The notes below the pieces were generated by a model. It was not told the DNA's origin, searched no databases, and was given only the letters and a program-made list of their open reading frames with translations. The position numbers and the translations under genes were made by a program. This document shows positions 42,888 through 50,677 of a DNA stretch of 64,000 nucleotides, one piece after another (positions within the stretch are counted from its first letter, which is position 1; every line of letters begins with the position of its first letter). Origin of the DNA: UBA2966 sp965242505 (GTDB taxonomy: Bacteria > Pseudomonadota > Alphaproteobacteria > UBA2966); contig OZ251449.1 of assembly GCA_965242505.1 (NCBI GenBank), forward strand, positions 682,001-746,000, in the 5' to 3' direction.

Positions 42888-44327
42888 TCAGTCGTCGCGG
42901 GACCGCGATGGGCGCGCCAGGAACGCCGGCACGTCGTCGGTGACGCCGAATTTCAGCTCCGCTCCGCCGGTCGCCTCGCCGGCGCGGGGCGTCCTCTTTC
43001 GTTCGCGCGTCCTTGCCGGGGGACGCTTCCCGTTCGCGTCCCGCGTCCCGGCCTTCGGTTCCGGTTGCGCGTCCGCCGCCGGGCCGTTCCCGGCCGTCGG
43101 GGAGCGGCCGTTCCGGCCGTCCGCCTTTTTCCGGCGGCCGCGCCGCCTCGGGGAACGCCCGCGGCCGGTCTCCGGGCGTTCGGACTCGCTCCCGGTCCCC
43201 GGGTTCTCGATCTCGGGGAGGTCAGCGACCCGGATGGAGGAACCGATGAGGCGTTCGATGGCGGTCACCAGCTTGTCGTCGTCGGGAGTCGCGATCGTGA
43301 TGGCGACGCCGGACAGGCCCGCCCGCGCCGTTCGGCCGATGCGGTGAACGTAGTCCTCGGCGTTGAAGGGAACGTCGAAGTTCAGGACGAACGGAAGGCT
43401 CGTGATGTCGAGCCCCCGGGCCGCCACGTCGCTGGCCACCAGCAGGCTTACGTCGCCGTTGCGGAAGCCCTCGAGCGTCTCCATCCGCGTCGACTGCCGC
43501 ATGTCGCCGTGGAGCGCCTTGGCGTCGAACCCGTGCCTGTCCAGCGACCGCGCCACGATGTCGACGTCGCGCTTGCGATTGCAGAAGATCAACGCCGACC
43601 CGATCTCCTCGCGGCGGAGGATCCGGCGCAGCGCCTCGCGCTTGTCTTCCGGGCGGACCACGATCAGCCGTTGATCGACGTTTTCGGCGGGCGACGCCGG
43701 CGGGTCGACGGCCACCTCCTCGGGATCGGTGAGGAACCGCCCCGCGATGCGCCGGATTTCGGGCATGATGGTCGCGGAGAAGAAAAGGGTCTGCCGCGAC
43801 CGCGGCAGCAGCTTCGCGATGCGTTCGACGTCGGGGATGAAACCCATGTCGAGCATCCGGTCCGCCTCGTCGATCACCACCAGCCCGATGCCGCTGAGCA
43901 GCAGTTTCCCGCGCTCGAAATGGTCGAGCAGGCGTCCCGGCGTGGCGATGACGACGTCGACGCCCCGGTCGATCTTCTTGTCCTGTTCGTCGAACGAGAC
44001 GCCGCCGATCAGCAGCGCCGTCGAAAGTTTTCGATACTTGCCGTAGACCGCGAAGTTCTCGGCGACCTGATCGGCCAGTTCCCGCGTCGGTTCGAGGATC
44101 AGCGCGCGCGGCATCCGGGCCCGGGCGCGGCCCGCGGCCAGCATGTCGATCATCGGCAAGGTGAAGGAGGCCGTCTTGCCCGTGCCGGTCCGCGCGCACC
44201 CCATGAGGTCGCGGCCCTGCGTCACGAATGGTATCGCTTGTTCCTGGATCGGTGTCGGGGATAGATACCCCGCTTCGGCGACCGCTTGGAGGACTTCGGA
44301 ACTCAGGCCAAGATCGGAGAAATTCAT
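42888..44327 (-). CDS. DEAD-box RNA helicase (RhlE-like)
   Basis: A 479-residue ATP-dependent RNA helicase. Motifs in order: Q motif PTPIQEQAI, Walker A ARTGTGKT, PTRELADQ, VVIATPGRLLD, DEADRMLDMGF, SATIMPE, then in the second domain LIFCNRKRDVD, VASDVAARGLDI and HRIGRTARAG. After residue 370 the tail is low-complexity, rich in Arg/Gly/Pro/Lys, typical of RNA-binding tails of RhlE-type helicases. First in an operon with the RAM-domain and phosphoesterase genes. Confidence 0.92.
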   Translation of the reverse strand: MNFSDLGLSSEVLQAVAEAGYLSPTPIQEQAIPFVTQGRDLMGCARTGTGKTASFTLPMIDMLAAGRARARMPRALILEPTRELADQVAENFAVYGKYRKLSTALLIGGVSFDEQDKKIDRGVDVVIATPGRLLDHFERGKLLLSGIGLVVIDEADRMLDMGFIPDVERIAKLLPRSRQTLFFSATIMPEIRRIAGRFLTDPEEVAVDPPASPAENVDQRLIVVRPEDKREALRRILRREEIGSALIFCNRKRDVDIVARSLDRHGFDAKALHGDMRQSTRMETLEGFRNGDVSLLVASDVAARGLDITSLPFVLNFDVPFNAEDYVHRIGRTARAGLSGVAITIATPDDDKLVTAIERLIGSSIRVADLPEIENPGTGSESERPETGRGRSPRRRGRRKKADGRNGRSPTAGNGPAADAQPEPKAGTRDANGKRPPARTRERKRTPRAGEATGGAELKFGVTDDVPAFLARPSRSRDD

Positions 44328-44563
44328 ATGTTGCCGGATATCGCGGCGTACCAATGGGACTGCCGGGGCGACCGTCCGGTCGCGGGATGGTGGGCGCAAT
44401 ACTCTACGCGGCCTCGGATGTCAACCACCCTCCGCGCGGCCCTTCGCTGGCCGGAGATCGGGCGCGTCCTGGTCATCCGCCGCCCGGTCGCGCGCTTCGC
44501 GACCGCCGTCGACGTCGTGGATATGGGGATCGAGGCGCGCGGAGTCAAGCGCAGGGGCGCCGG

Positions 44564-45274
44564 ATGAGCGCTTCCGTTCCGTTGCTGATCCTGCCGGGGC
44601 ATCTCTGCAATCACCGGCTGTTCGGTCATCAGACGCGCCATCTGTCCGACGTGGCCGACATCGCCGTCGCGGACCTGTACGGCGCCGACGACGTGCGCGA
44701 GCTGGCCGCCGCCGCCGTCGCGCCCATGCCGCGCGAGTTCGCGATCCTGGCGAACTCGATGGGCGGCGCCGTCGCGTTCGAGGCGGCGCGCCAGGTTCCC
44801 GGGCGCGTCGTCGGCCTCGCCCTCGTGGGCAGTACGGCGCGTCCCGAATGGCCGTCCCAGCGCGCGCGCCGCCGGCCGGCGGCGGAGCTCGCGGCGCGCG
44901 ACGACTTCGAGGCCATCGCCAGGATGTATGCGCCGGTGTTCTTCCATCCGGAGCGGACCGGCGGCGGCGCCCACGTCCGCGCGCTCCGCCTGATGATGGA
45001 GGAGGCCGGATACGCGGGCCTGCGGAACCAGCAGAAGGCGTTCGCGAACCGCCCCGACAGCAGGCCGACCCTCCCGGACGTCGCGCGCCCGACGTTCGTG
45101 CTCTGCGGTCGCGACGATCTCGTCACGCCGCTGGAGATGTCGGAGGAGATCGCCGCCGGGATTCCCGGCGCCGAGCTGGCGGTCCTCGATACCTGCGGTC
45201 ACGTTCCGATGCTCGAATGGCCGGAGAAGACGACCGGCCTCCTGCGCCGGTGGCTCGACTCCTTGCGGGATTGA
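44564..45274 (+). CDS. alpha/beta hydrolase
   Basis: A 236-residue alpha/beta-hydrolase. PLLILPGHLCNHRLFGHQTR forms the oxyanion region, ILANSMGGAVAFEAARQV the nucleophile elbow (N-S-M-G-G), FVLCGRDDLVTPLEMSEEIA the acid and TCGHVPMLEWPE the catalytic His. All triad residues are present. The start has no strong ribosome site and overlaps the stop of a doubtful small frame by ATGA. Substrate unknown. Confidence 0.8.
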   Translation: MSASVPLLILPGHLCNHRLFGHQTRHLSDVADIAVADLYGADDVRELAAAAVAPMPREFAILANSMGGAVAFEAARQVPGRVVGLALVGSTARPEWPSQRARRRPAAELAARDDFEAIARMYAPVFFHPERTGGGAHVRALRLMMEEAGYAGLRNQQKAFANRPDSRPTLPDVARPTFVLCGRDDLVTPLEMSEEIAAGIPGAELAVLDTCGHVPMLEWPEKTTGLLRRWLDSLRD

Positions 45275-45332
45275 TTGCCGGCCCGTCCGGGAACCCTGTC
45301 CTCGAACATGCGGGACCCGTTCGCGCTCCTCC

Positions 45333-45511
45333 CCCCTGGCGCGACCCCCACCCCGACCCTCCCCCTGCAAGGGAGAGGGAGAAGAGGGGGGATGGAGGTT
45401 TCCGTTCATGCTCCTCCCCCCTGGCAGGGGGGAGGTCGGGAGGGGGGTGGACCGCGGTCCCGCAACACCGCGCAATCGTCGATCCTCCTCCGGTATGAGA
45501 AGTGCGGGTCA
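45333..45511. repeat. full-length mosaic repeat (A, B, GGACCGCGGTCC, CCGGTATGAGAAGTGCGGG)
   Basis: Module A (45345-45383), a spacer with TTCCGTTCATGCTCC, module B (45411-45447), GTGGACCGCGGTCCCGCAAC, CGTCGATCCTCCTCCGGTAT and GAGAAGTGCGGG, ending directly at a TCA stop codon (45509). The same module order and spacers occur at 46163-46345, so this is the best example of the complete unit. Confidence 0.8.
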
Positions 45512-45669
45512 ACTTACCGGCCCGAGAACGTCTTCGATCACGCGCTGCGGCCAATCGGGGTCTTCCAGGAAGTAGACGCCTCGCTCTTCCCATTCCTCCC
45601 GGGGGCGCGAGGCGCGTCCGCAGCTCCCGTTTCGTCCGGTCCGGAATCACTCATGGGCGAGTTCCTCAT
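45509..45669 (-). pseudogene. remnant of a small gene downstream of the VapC remnant
   Basis: The end of this stretch reads REEWEERGVYFLEDPDW and PQRVIEDVLGPVS before a TGA, clearly protein-like. The first part, VIPDRTKRELRTRLAP, is in a different frame, with the switch at a run of five C residues. A start codon overlaps the VapC remnant stop (ATGA). I read it as a short gene broken by a one-base length change. Family not recognised. Confidence 0.45.
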
Positions 45670-45850
45670 ACCCAGCTTCGCGCCCGCAACCCCCGAAAGC
45701 CCTCGAAGTCCCGGGCGTTCGACGTAATCAGGGTCAGGTCGTTGACGTACGCGACCGCCGCAATCCGTCCGTCGACGAACGGCGGCGTCCTGCCGTCGGC
45801 GCCCAGCCGCGCGCGCTCCGCCGCCTCCCTGTCGTAGTCGAGCACCTCAC
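45666..45850 (-). pseudogene. truncated VapC-like PIN-domain toxin
   Basis: Only the C-terminal half of a PIN-domain RNase remains: VLDYDREAAERARLGADGRT, then PPFVDGRIAAVAYVNDLTLI and TSNARDFEGFRGL, which includes the acidic D-x-x-IAA core and the T-x-N-x-x-DF motif. The GTG start still overlaps the antitoxin stop, but after two codons the frame shifts and about half of the domain, including the N-terminal catalytic Asp, is gone. It cannot be a working toxin. Confidence 0.75.
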
Positions 45851-46065
45851 AACCGGACCTCGCGTCCCGGCATTCCGTCCCGCGCGCCTTCGAACAACTC
45901 GTCGGGGTCGAGGGCGAGTTCCGGTATATCAAAGGTCCTTGCGAAATCCTGGTGCGCCCCGGCGAATCCACGTCGGGTCAACTCGACCGTTTTGCCGTCT
46001 TCCGCTTCGCGGATCAGTCTCGGCAGGTTGCGGCGCGCTTCCGCGATCGAATGACTCTCGTCCAT
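45847..46065 (-). CDS. VapB/Phd-type antitoxin, internally shortened
   Basis: A 72-residue antitoxin of the Phd/YefM type: HSIAEARRNLPRLIREAEDG and KTVELTRRG at the N-terminus, then AHQDFARTFDIPELALDPDE and REVRL at the C-terminus. Family members normally have about 20 more residues in between (the xPVAVL strand and following helix), so an in-frame deletion is likely. Start chosen for the AAAGG site 7 bases upstream. The toxin partner downstream is broken. Confidence 0.65.
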   Translation of the reverse strand: MDESHSIAEARRNLPRLIREAEDGKTVELTRRGFAGAHQDFARTFDIPELALDPDELFEGARDGMPGREVRL

Positions 46066-46162
46066 ATCCTGGCCTTTCATGATCATGACTCTGCACCTTA
46101 TGGCAAGGTTCGCACGGAGGTCCAGCGACCGAATGAACGGAGCGGAGGGGCCGTTGACGCTC

Positions 46163-46345
46163 CTCCCCCTGACGCGACTCCACCCCCCGATCCTCCCCCT
46201 GCAAGGGAGAGGATCGGGGGGTGGACGGGGGGTTCCGTTCATGCTCCTCCCCCCCTGGCAGGGGGGAGGTCGGGAGGGGGGTCCGCCGCGGTCCCGCAAC
46301 GCCGCGCGCTCGTCGATCCTCCTCCGGTGCGAGAAATGCCGGCTA
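46163..46345. repeat. full-length mosaic repeat ending at the parE stop codon
   Basis: Module A with extended arms (46165-46222), spacer GGTTCCGTTCATGCTCC, module B (46243-46282), CCGCGGTCCCGCAACGCC, CTCGTCGATCCTCCTCCGGT and GAGAAATGCCGG, then the CTA that is the parE stop on the minus strand. Same order as at 45333-45511. Confidence 0.8.
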
Positions 46346-48337
46346 AATGTCCAGGTCCCGGACGTCGGCGGCCTTTTCCTGGATGAAGGCCAGCCTGAGC
46401 TCCGGCTTCCTGCCCATGAGGCTCTCGACCAGCCGGTCCGTTTCCTCGCCTTCCGGCTCCGGGACGGTGACGCGCAGCAGGACGCGCTTGCCGGGCGCCA
46501 TGGCGGTCTCCTTGAGCTGGGCCGCCGGCATCTCGCCCAGGCCCTTGAACCGGCTGATCTCGACCTTGCCCCGGCCGTCGAACTCCTCGGCCAGCAGCCG
46601 GTCGCGATGCGCGTCGTCCCGCGCGTACAGCGTCTTGCCGCCCTGGCTCAGGCGATAGAGGGGCGGGGCGGCGAGGTAGAGATGGCCGTTGTCGAGCAGG
46701 GCGGGCATCTCCCGGTAGAAGAACGTCATCAGGAGCGACGCGATGTGGGCGCCGTCCACGTCCGCGTCCGTCATGATGATGATCTTGTCGTAACGGAGCT
46801 TGTCTTCCCGGTACTCCTCGCGCGCGCCGCAGCCGAGCGCGACCATGAGGTCCGACAGTTCCTGGTTGGCGCGCAGCTTGTCCCGTCCCGCGCTGGCGAC
46901 GTTGAGTATCTTGCCTCTCATGGGCAGGACCGCCTGGGTCACGCGGTCCCGCGCCTGCTTCGCCGAGCCGCCGGCCGAGTCTCCCTCGACGATGAACAGC
47001 TCCGTGCCGTCCTTCTGGCGCCGCGCGCAATCGGTGAGGTTTCCGGGAAGCCGCCCGCGCCGACCCGCCGTCTTGCGGGAAAGGTCCCGTTCCTGCCGCC
47101 GCCGGAGCCGTTCCTCGGCGCGCTCCACGACGAAGTCGAGCAGCAGCCTCGCGCTTTCGGGCGCGCCGGAGAGCCAGTGGTCCAGATGGTCGCGGACCGC
47201 CGACTCGACGAGTTTCTGGGCCTCGGGGCTGGCCAGCTTCTGCTTGGTCTGCCCGTGGAACTGCGGCTCGGCGATGAACACCGAGAGGACCCCGGCCATG
47301 GAGCCGACGACGTCGTCCGCCGTGATCCGGGCCGCGCGGCGATTGTTCAGGCGCTCGCCGTATTCCCGCAGCGCCTTGGACAGGGCGGCCCTCAATCCCG
47401 CCTCGTGCGCGCCGCCCTCGGGCGTCGGGACCGTGTTGCAGTAGGAGCTCAGGAAGGGGTCTCCGGCGGCGAGCCAGGCGATGGCCCACTCGACCCGGCC
47501 TCCTCGGGAATCCATGGCGACCCGGCCGGCGAACGGCGTGTCGGTGACCGTTTCCGACCCCTCGGTCATCGTGGCGAGGTAGTCGACGATGCCGCCCGGA
47601 AAATGGAGCTTTTCCTCGGCGGGGGTCCCGTCCTTCCCCTTCAGCAGCGTTTCGTCGCAGGACCAGTCGATCTCGACGCCGCCGTACACGAAGGCCTTGG
47701 AACGGGCCATGCGGTAGAGCTTCGCGGGCTCCAGCGCCGACTTCCGGCCGAAAATTTCGGGGTCCGGACGAAAGGCGACCTTCGTGCCCCGCCGGTTGCC
47801 GCAACGGCCGCGGTTCTCGAGCTCCGATTCGGGCTTCCCCCGGGAGTAGCGTTGCGACCAGAGCCGCCTGTTCCGCGCCACCTCGATCTCGAACCGGTCC
47901 GACAGCGCGTTGACGACCGACACGCCGACGCCGTGCAGCCCGCCCGCCGTGTGGTACACCTTGTCGCTGAACTTGCCGCCCGAATGCAGCGTCGTGAGGA
48001 TGACCTCCAGGGCGGACTTGCCCTCGAACCTGGGGTGGGGATCGACGGGGACGCCGCGGCCGTCGTCCTCGACCGTGAGGGTCCCGTCCGGCCCCAGGTT
48101 TATCGAGATGCGGTTGGCGTGGCCCGCCACCGCCTCGTCCATGGCGTTGTCGATGACCTCGGCCGCCAGGTGGTGCAGGCCGGCCTCGTCGGTTCCCCCG
48201 ACGTACATGCCGGGACGCCGGCGCACGGGCTCGAGACCCTCCAGGACCTCTATGTCCTCGGCGGAATACCCGGCGTCCCGCCGTCTCCCGGGCTTCGGGC
48301 GTTCGCCGCCGCTCTCGAACAGGTCGTGCATCGCCAT
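46343..48337 (-). CDS. parE: DNA topoisomerase IV subunit B
   Basis: A 664-residue type IIA topoisomerase B subunit; the length without a large insert fits ParE better than GyrB. Motifs: GLEPVRRRPGMYVGGTDEAG, VIDNAMDEAVAGHA and VEDDGRGVPVD (GHKL ATPase), GGLHGVGVSVVNALSD, FIVEGDSAGGSAKQARDR and MTDADVDGAHIASLLMTFFY (Toprim), RFKGLGEMPAAQLKETAM. It decatenates chromosomes with ParC, which is not in the window. Its stop codon is followed directly by a repeat module. Confidence 0.92.
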   Translation of the reverse strand: MAMHDLFESGGERPKPGRRRDAGYSAEDIEVLEGLEPVRRRPGMYVGGTDEAGLHHLAAEVIDNAMDEAVAGHANRISINLGPDGTLTVEDDGRGVPVDPHPRFEGKSALEVILTTLHSGGKFSDKVYHTAGGLHGVGVSVVNALSDRFEIEVARNRRLWSQRYSRGKPESELENRGRCGNRRGTKVAFRPDPEIFGRKSALEPAKLYRMARSKAFVYGGVEIDWSCDETLLKGKDGTPAEEKLHFPGGIVDYLATMTEGSETVTDTPFAGRVAMDSRGGRVEWAIAWLAAGDPFLSSYCNTVPTPEGGAHEAGLRAALSKALREYGERLNNRRAARITADDVVGSMAGVLSVFIAEPQFHGQTKQKLASPEAQKLVESAVRDHLDHWLSGAPESARLLLDFVVERAEERLRRRQERDLSRKTAGRRGRLPGNLTDCARRQKDGTELFIVEGDSAGGSAKQARDRVTQAVLPMRGKILNVASAGRDKLRANQELSDLMVALGCGAREEYREDKLRYDKIIIMTDADVDGAHIASLLMTFFYREMPALLDNGHLYLAAPPLYRLSQGGKTLYARDDAHRDRLLAEEFDGRGKVEISRFKGLGEMPAAQLKETAMAPGKRVLLRVTVPEPEGEETDRLVESLMGRKPELRLAFIQEKAADVRDLDI

Positions 48338-48391
48338 GGAGATATCCGGCGCGCCTCCGCGTCGGCCTGGTTGATGTGATCGCGGCGGCAC

Positions 48392-48421
48392 ATTATACGG
48401 TATGGCTTCTCCGGGCAACAA
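48392..48421 (-). promoter_or_regulatory. promoter candidate for parE
   Basis: Read on the minus strand, TTGTTG (48421-48416) and a perfect TATAAT (48397-48392) are separated by 18 bases, about 55 bases before the parE start. It is the best -10 box seen in the window. Confidence 0.5.
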
Positions 48422-48512
48422 CGACATCTGGCCCGGAGCGGGCTCGTTCTCGATCCCGTCGATGCCTGCTATCGACGCGGCCGCGGGCGGTGAACCGCGA
48501 CTTCGATCGCGG

Positions 48513-50489
48513 TTATCGCCGGATTGCCAGGATCCGCTCCATCTCTTCGACGAACTGCGGTTCGTCAGGCAGGAGCTCGATCGCCTTGCGATAGGCCGCT
48601 TCGACGTCTCCGGGCGGCGCCCGCAGCCAGTTGAGCGCGCGCGCCAGCTCCCGCCATGCCCAGGCGTGGCGCATCGGCGATGCATCGAGCTGGATCACGC
48701 GCTCCAGCAGGGATCGCGCCTCCGTGAGAAAGCGGCGGTTCGACTCGTGTTGCCGTCGCCGATGGGCCTCTCCCGCAAGCCGGAGCTTGGTTTGCGCGAA
48801 CTCGAGCAACGCTCGAGGGTCGGCGTACACCGCGTCGCCGGCGCGCTCGAAGTGCCGGTGCGCGATGCGGGAGTCCTCAGCGCGCCGGGCCAGGATCGCA
48901 GCGTCGATGGCGTCTTGGCCGAACGCTGGAGGACGGTTCCGACGGAGAAGTCGCAGGGCCTCTTCCGTGTATCCATCCTTGAGCAGTACGTCGATCAACG
49001 TGTTCGCGACGTGGGGGATCGCGCTCTCCGGCCCTTGCGCCTCGAACGTCTTCAGGACGTCTTCTGCCCGTTCGGTCTCGCCGCCTTCCGCGCGCAGGCG
49101 AATCGTTTCCGCCGCGAGGACCGCCGAAGCCGGGTTGGACTCCCACGCGGTTTCGATGCGGTGGAGGGCCTCCCGAGGCTCGCCCAGCGCCCGCAGATGG
49201 GCCGCGTCCCGCAATGCCGACAACGCTCCGTATTCCGGGTGCGCCGGCAACGCGGCCCGGAAGTACGTCCGCTGTTCGTCGAAATCGAACCTGGGCGCTG
49301 GAGATCCGTTGTCTTCCATCGCCCGAAACACTTTCGGCAGCCCGGAGAGTCGCCCTTCCGCCAGTCCCAGTTCCTTCAGAAACTCGCCGATGCGGCGGTT
49401 GCGCGCCGGCGCGGCGGGAACGTTCGCGCCCGCGATCAGGTGTTGGCGCTCGATGCCCGGCGCCGGACCCGGATAGCTGGTGACCTCGATCCGGTCCGGA
49501 TAGAGATAGACCTTGGTGGGCTCGGGCTGGTCGACGTCGTAGCTGCGGTGATAGACCGCGTTGACGAGGGTCTCGCGAAGCGCCGGCAGCGGATAGCTGA
49601 CCCAGCCTCGGACCTGGCTCCGGTCCCGTTGCTTTTGCAGATGGAACGCCGAGAGATTCTCGAGATGGCTCAGGCAGTCGCGCAGCTGATCCGCGAGACC
49701 GCCGCCGAAGACACGCTCCTCCTGCACGTCTCCGGCCCGGTCGGCGGCGAACTGCGCGACTTCGATCCTGGCTCCCCGAAACCACCCCCCGGGGTCTTTC
49801 GAGAAGAACAGGAGACCGGCATTCCGGGGGATCTCGTGGTCGTTGAGCCTCGTCGTGATCCGCATGCGCCGATAGACGTTCCTTTCGTCCGGTTCGTCGA
49901 GAAGCCCGCTCCGCACGTCGCGCAGGTGCTCACGGACCTTCGATTCGCTCAGGTCCTCGACCGTCGCGTCTCGCGCCCCGCGGTCGTCCCAAGGGACGCG
50001 GGCCGTTTGCGCCATGAGTTCCCGGAGCGGGCCGCCGCGTCCTTCGGCGTCGACCGTCTCGGAACCGAGGCGAACCCAGTACCGCTTCGGTCCATGAAGG
50101 CCGTCCGGCGCGCGATGCGGCTTCGTGTCGCTCGCCGGAGCCCAGACGACCAGGACAAGCCGGTCCCCGACCGTCTCGGGCGACGGAATGGGCTGATAGG
50201 GAGGGTCGATCTTTTTGCACTGGCCGCGTATCCACTTTTGCGCCGTCTCGACCTCCGTGGCGGACAGGCCGGACGGCGGCAGAGCGGCCCGCCCGTCCCG
50301 TTCCTCGACGCCGATGACGACGTATCCGCCGTTGAGGTTGTGGAGGTCGTTGGCGAACGCGCAGATCGTTTTGAGTACTTGCGGGCCGGTCGTTTTCGGA
50401 TCCCACGACGCCTTGAACTCCACCCGCTCCGACTCCACGCTGCGGCAATGGAGAAGATCGTCGAGGTTGATGGAAAGGATATTGCTCAC
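48513..50489 (-). CDS. AlbA_2 (Schlafen-like)-ATPase-TPR protein
   Basis: A 658-residue three-part protein. Residues about 10-150 form an AlbA_2/Schlafen-like domain: SERVEFKASWDP and AFANDLHNLNGGYVVIGVEE. Residues about 200-410 resemble the helix-rich middle and HATPase_c_4 region found with AlbA_2 (ALRETLVNAVYHRSYDV, VYLYPDRIEVTSYPGP). From about residue 420 to the end there are TPR-like helical pairs (ALREALHRIETAWESNPASA style, AYRKAIELLPDEPQFVEEME). The first two domains are common in transcription regulators and anti-phage proteins; the TPR end would add protein binding. Not in an obvious operon; parE lies downstream with its own promoter. Confidence 0.75.
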   Translation of the reverse strand: MSNILSINLDDLLHCRSVESERVEFKASWDPKTTGPQVLKTICAFANDLHNLNGGYVVIGVEERDGRAALPPSGLSATEVETAQKWIRGQCKKIDPPYQPIPSPETVGDRLVLVVWAPASDTKPHRAPDGLHGPKRYWVRLGSETVDAEGRGGPLRELMAQTARVPWDDRGARDATVEDLSESKVREHLRDVRSGLLDEPDERNVYRRMRITTRLNDHEIPRNAGLLFFSKDPGGWFRGARIEVAQFAADRAGDVQEERVFGGGLADQLRDCLSHLENLSAFHLQKQRDRSQVRGWVSYPLPALRETLVNAVYHRSYDVDQPEPTKVYLYPDRIEVTSYPGPAPGIERQHLIAGANVPAAPARNRRIGEFLKELGLAEGRLSGLPKVFRAMEDNGSPAPRFDFDEQRTYFRAALPAHPEYGALSALRDAAHLRALGEPREALHRIETAWESNPASAVLAAETIRLRAEGGETERAEDVLKTFEAQGPESAIPHVANTLIDVLLKDGYTEEALRLLRRNRPPAFGQDAIDAAILARRAEDSRIAHRHFERAGDAVYADPRALLEFAQTKLRLAGEAHRRRQHESNRRFLTEARSLLERVIQLDASPMRHAWAWRELARALNWLRAPPGDVEAAYRKAIELLPDEPQFVEEMERILAIRR

Positions 50490-50621
50490 GGACGAGCCCG
50501 GGCCGGTTCTCTCGATACGAATCAGGCGACGATGGCGAAGACATAGCGCGATTGCGTCGGCCGCGCCACTTCACCGCCCGCCGCCGGGCCGCGCTCGGCC
50601 GGGCCGATCCCGGACGGGCGG

Positions 50622-50649
50622 AAAGGGCCGGTCCCCGAACCGGCCCTTT
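50622..50649 (-). terminator. hairpin terminator candidate after glnA
   Basis: AAAGGGCCGGT and ACCGGCCCTTT form a perfect 11-base stem with loop TCGGGG, 28 bases after the glnA stop on the minus strand. The following T-run is weak (TTCC), so termination may be partial. Confidence 0.7.
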
Positions 50650-50677
50650 CCTTACCTGGGTTACGAGATACCTCTCG

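Noticed and set aside
44328..44567. Small plus-strand frame before the alpha/beta hydrolase, with GGAGA 8 bases before its ATG and an ATGA overlap downstream
   Set aside because: Its ATG is back to back with the helicase ATG in CATATG, the ribosome-like site is inside helicase coding sequence, and the translation has no recognisable domain. It could be a leader peptide but is not supported enough to list.
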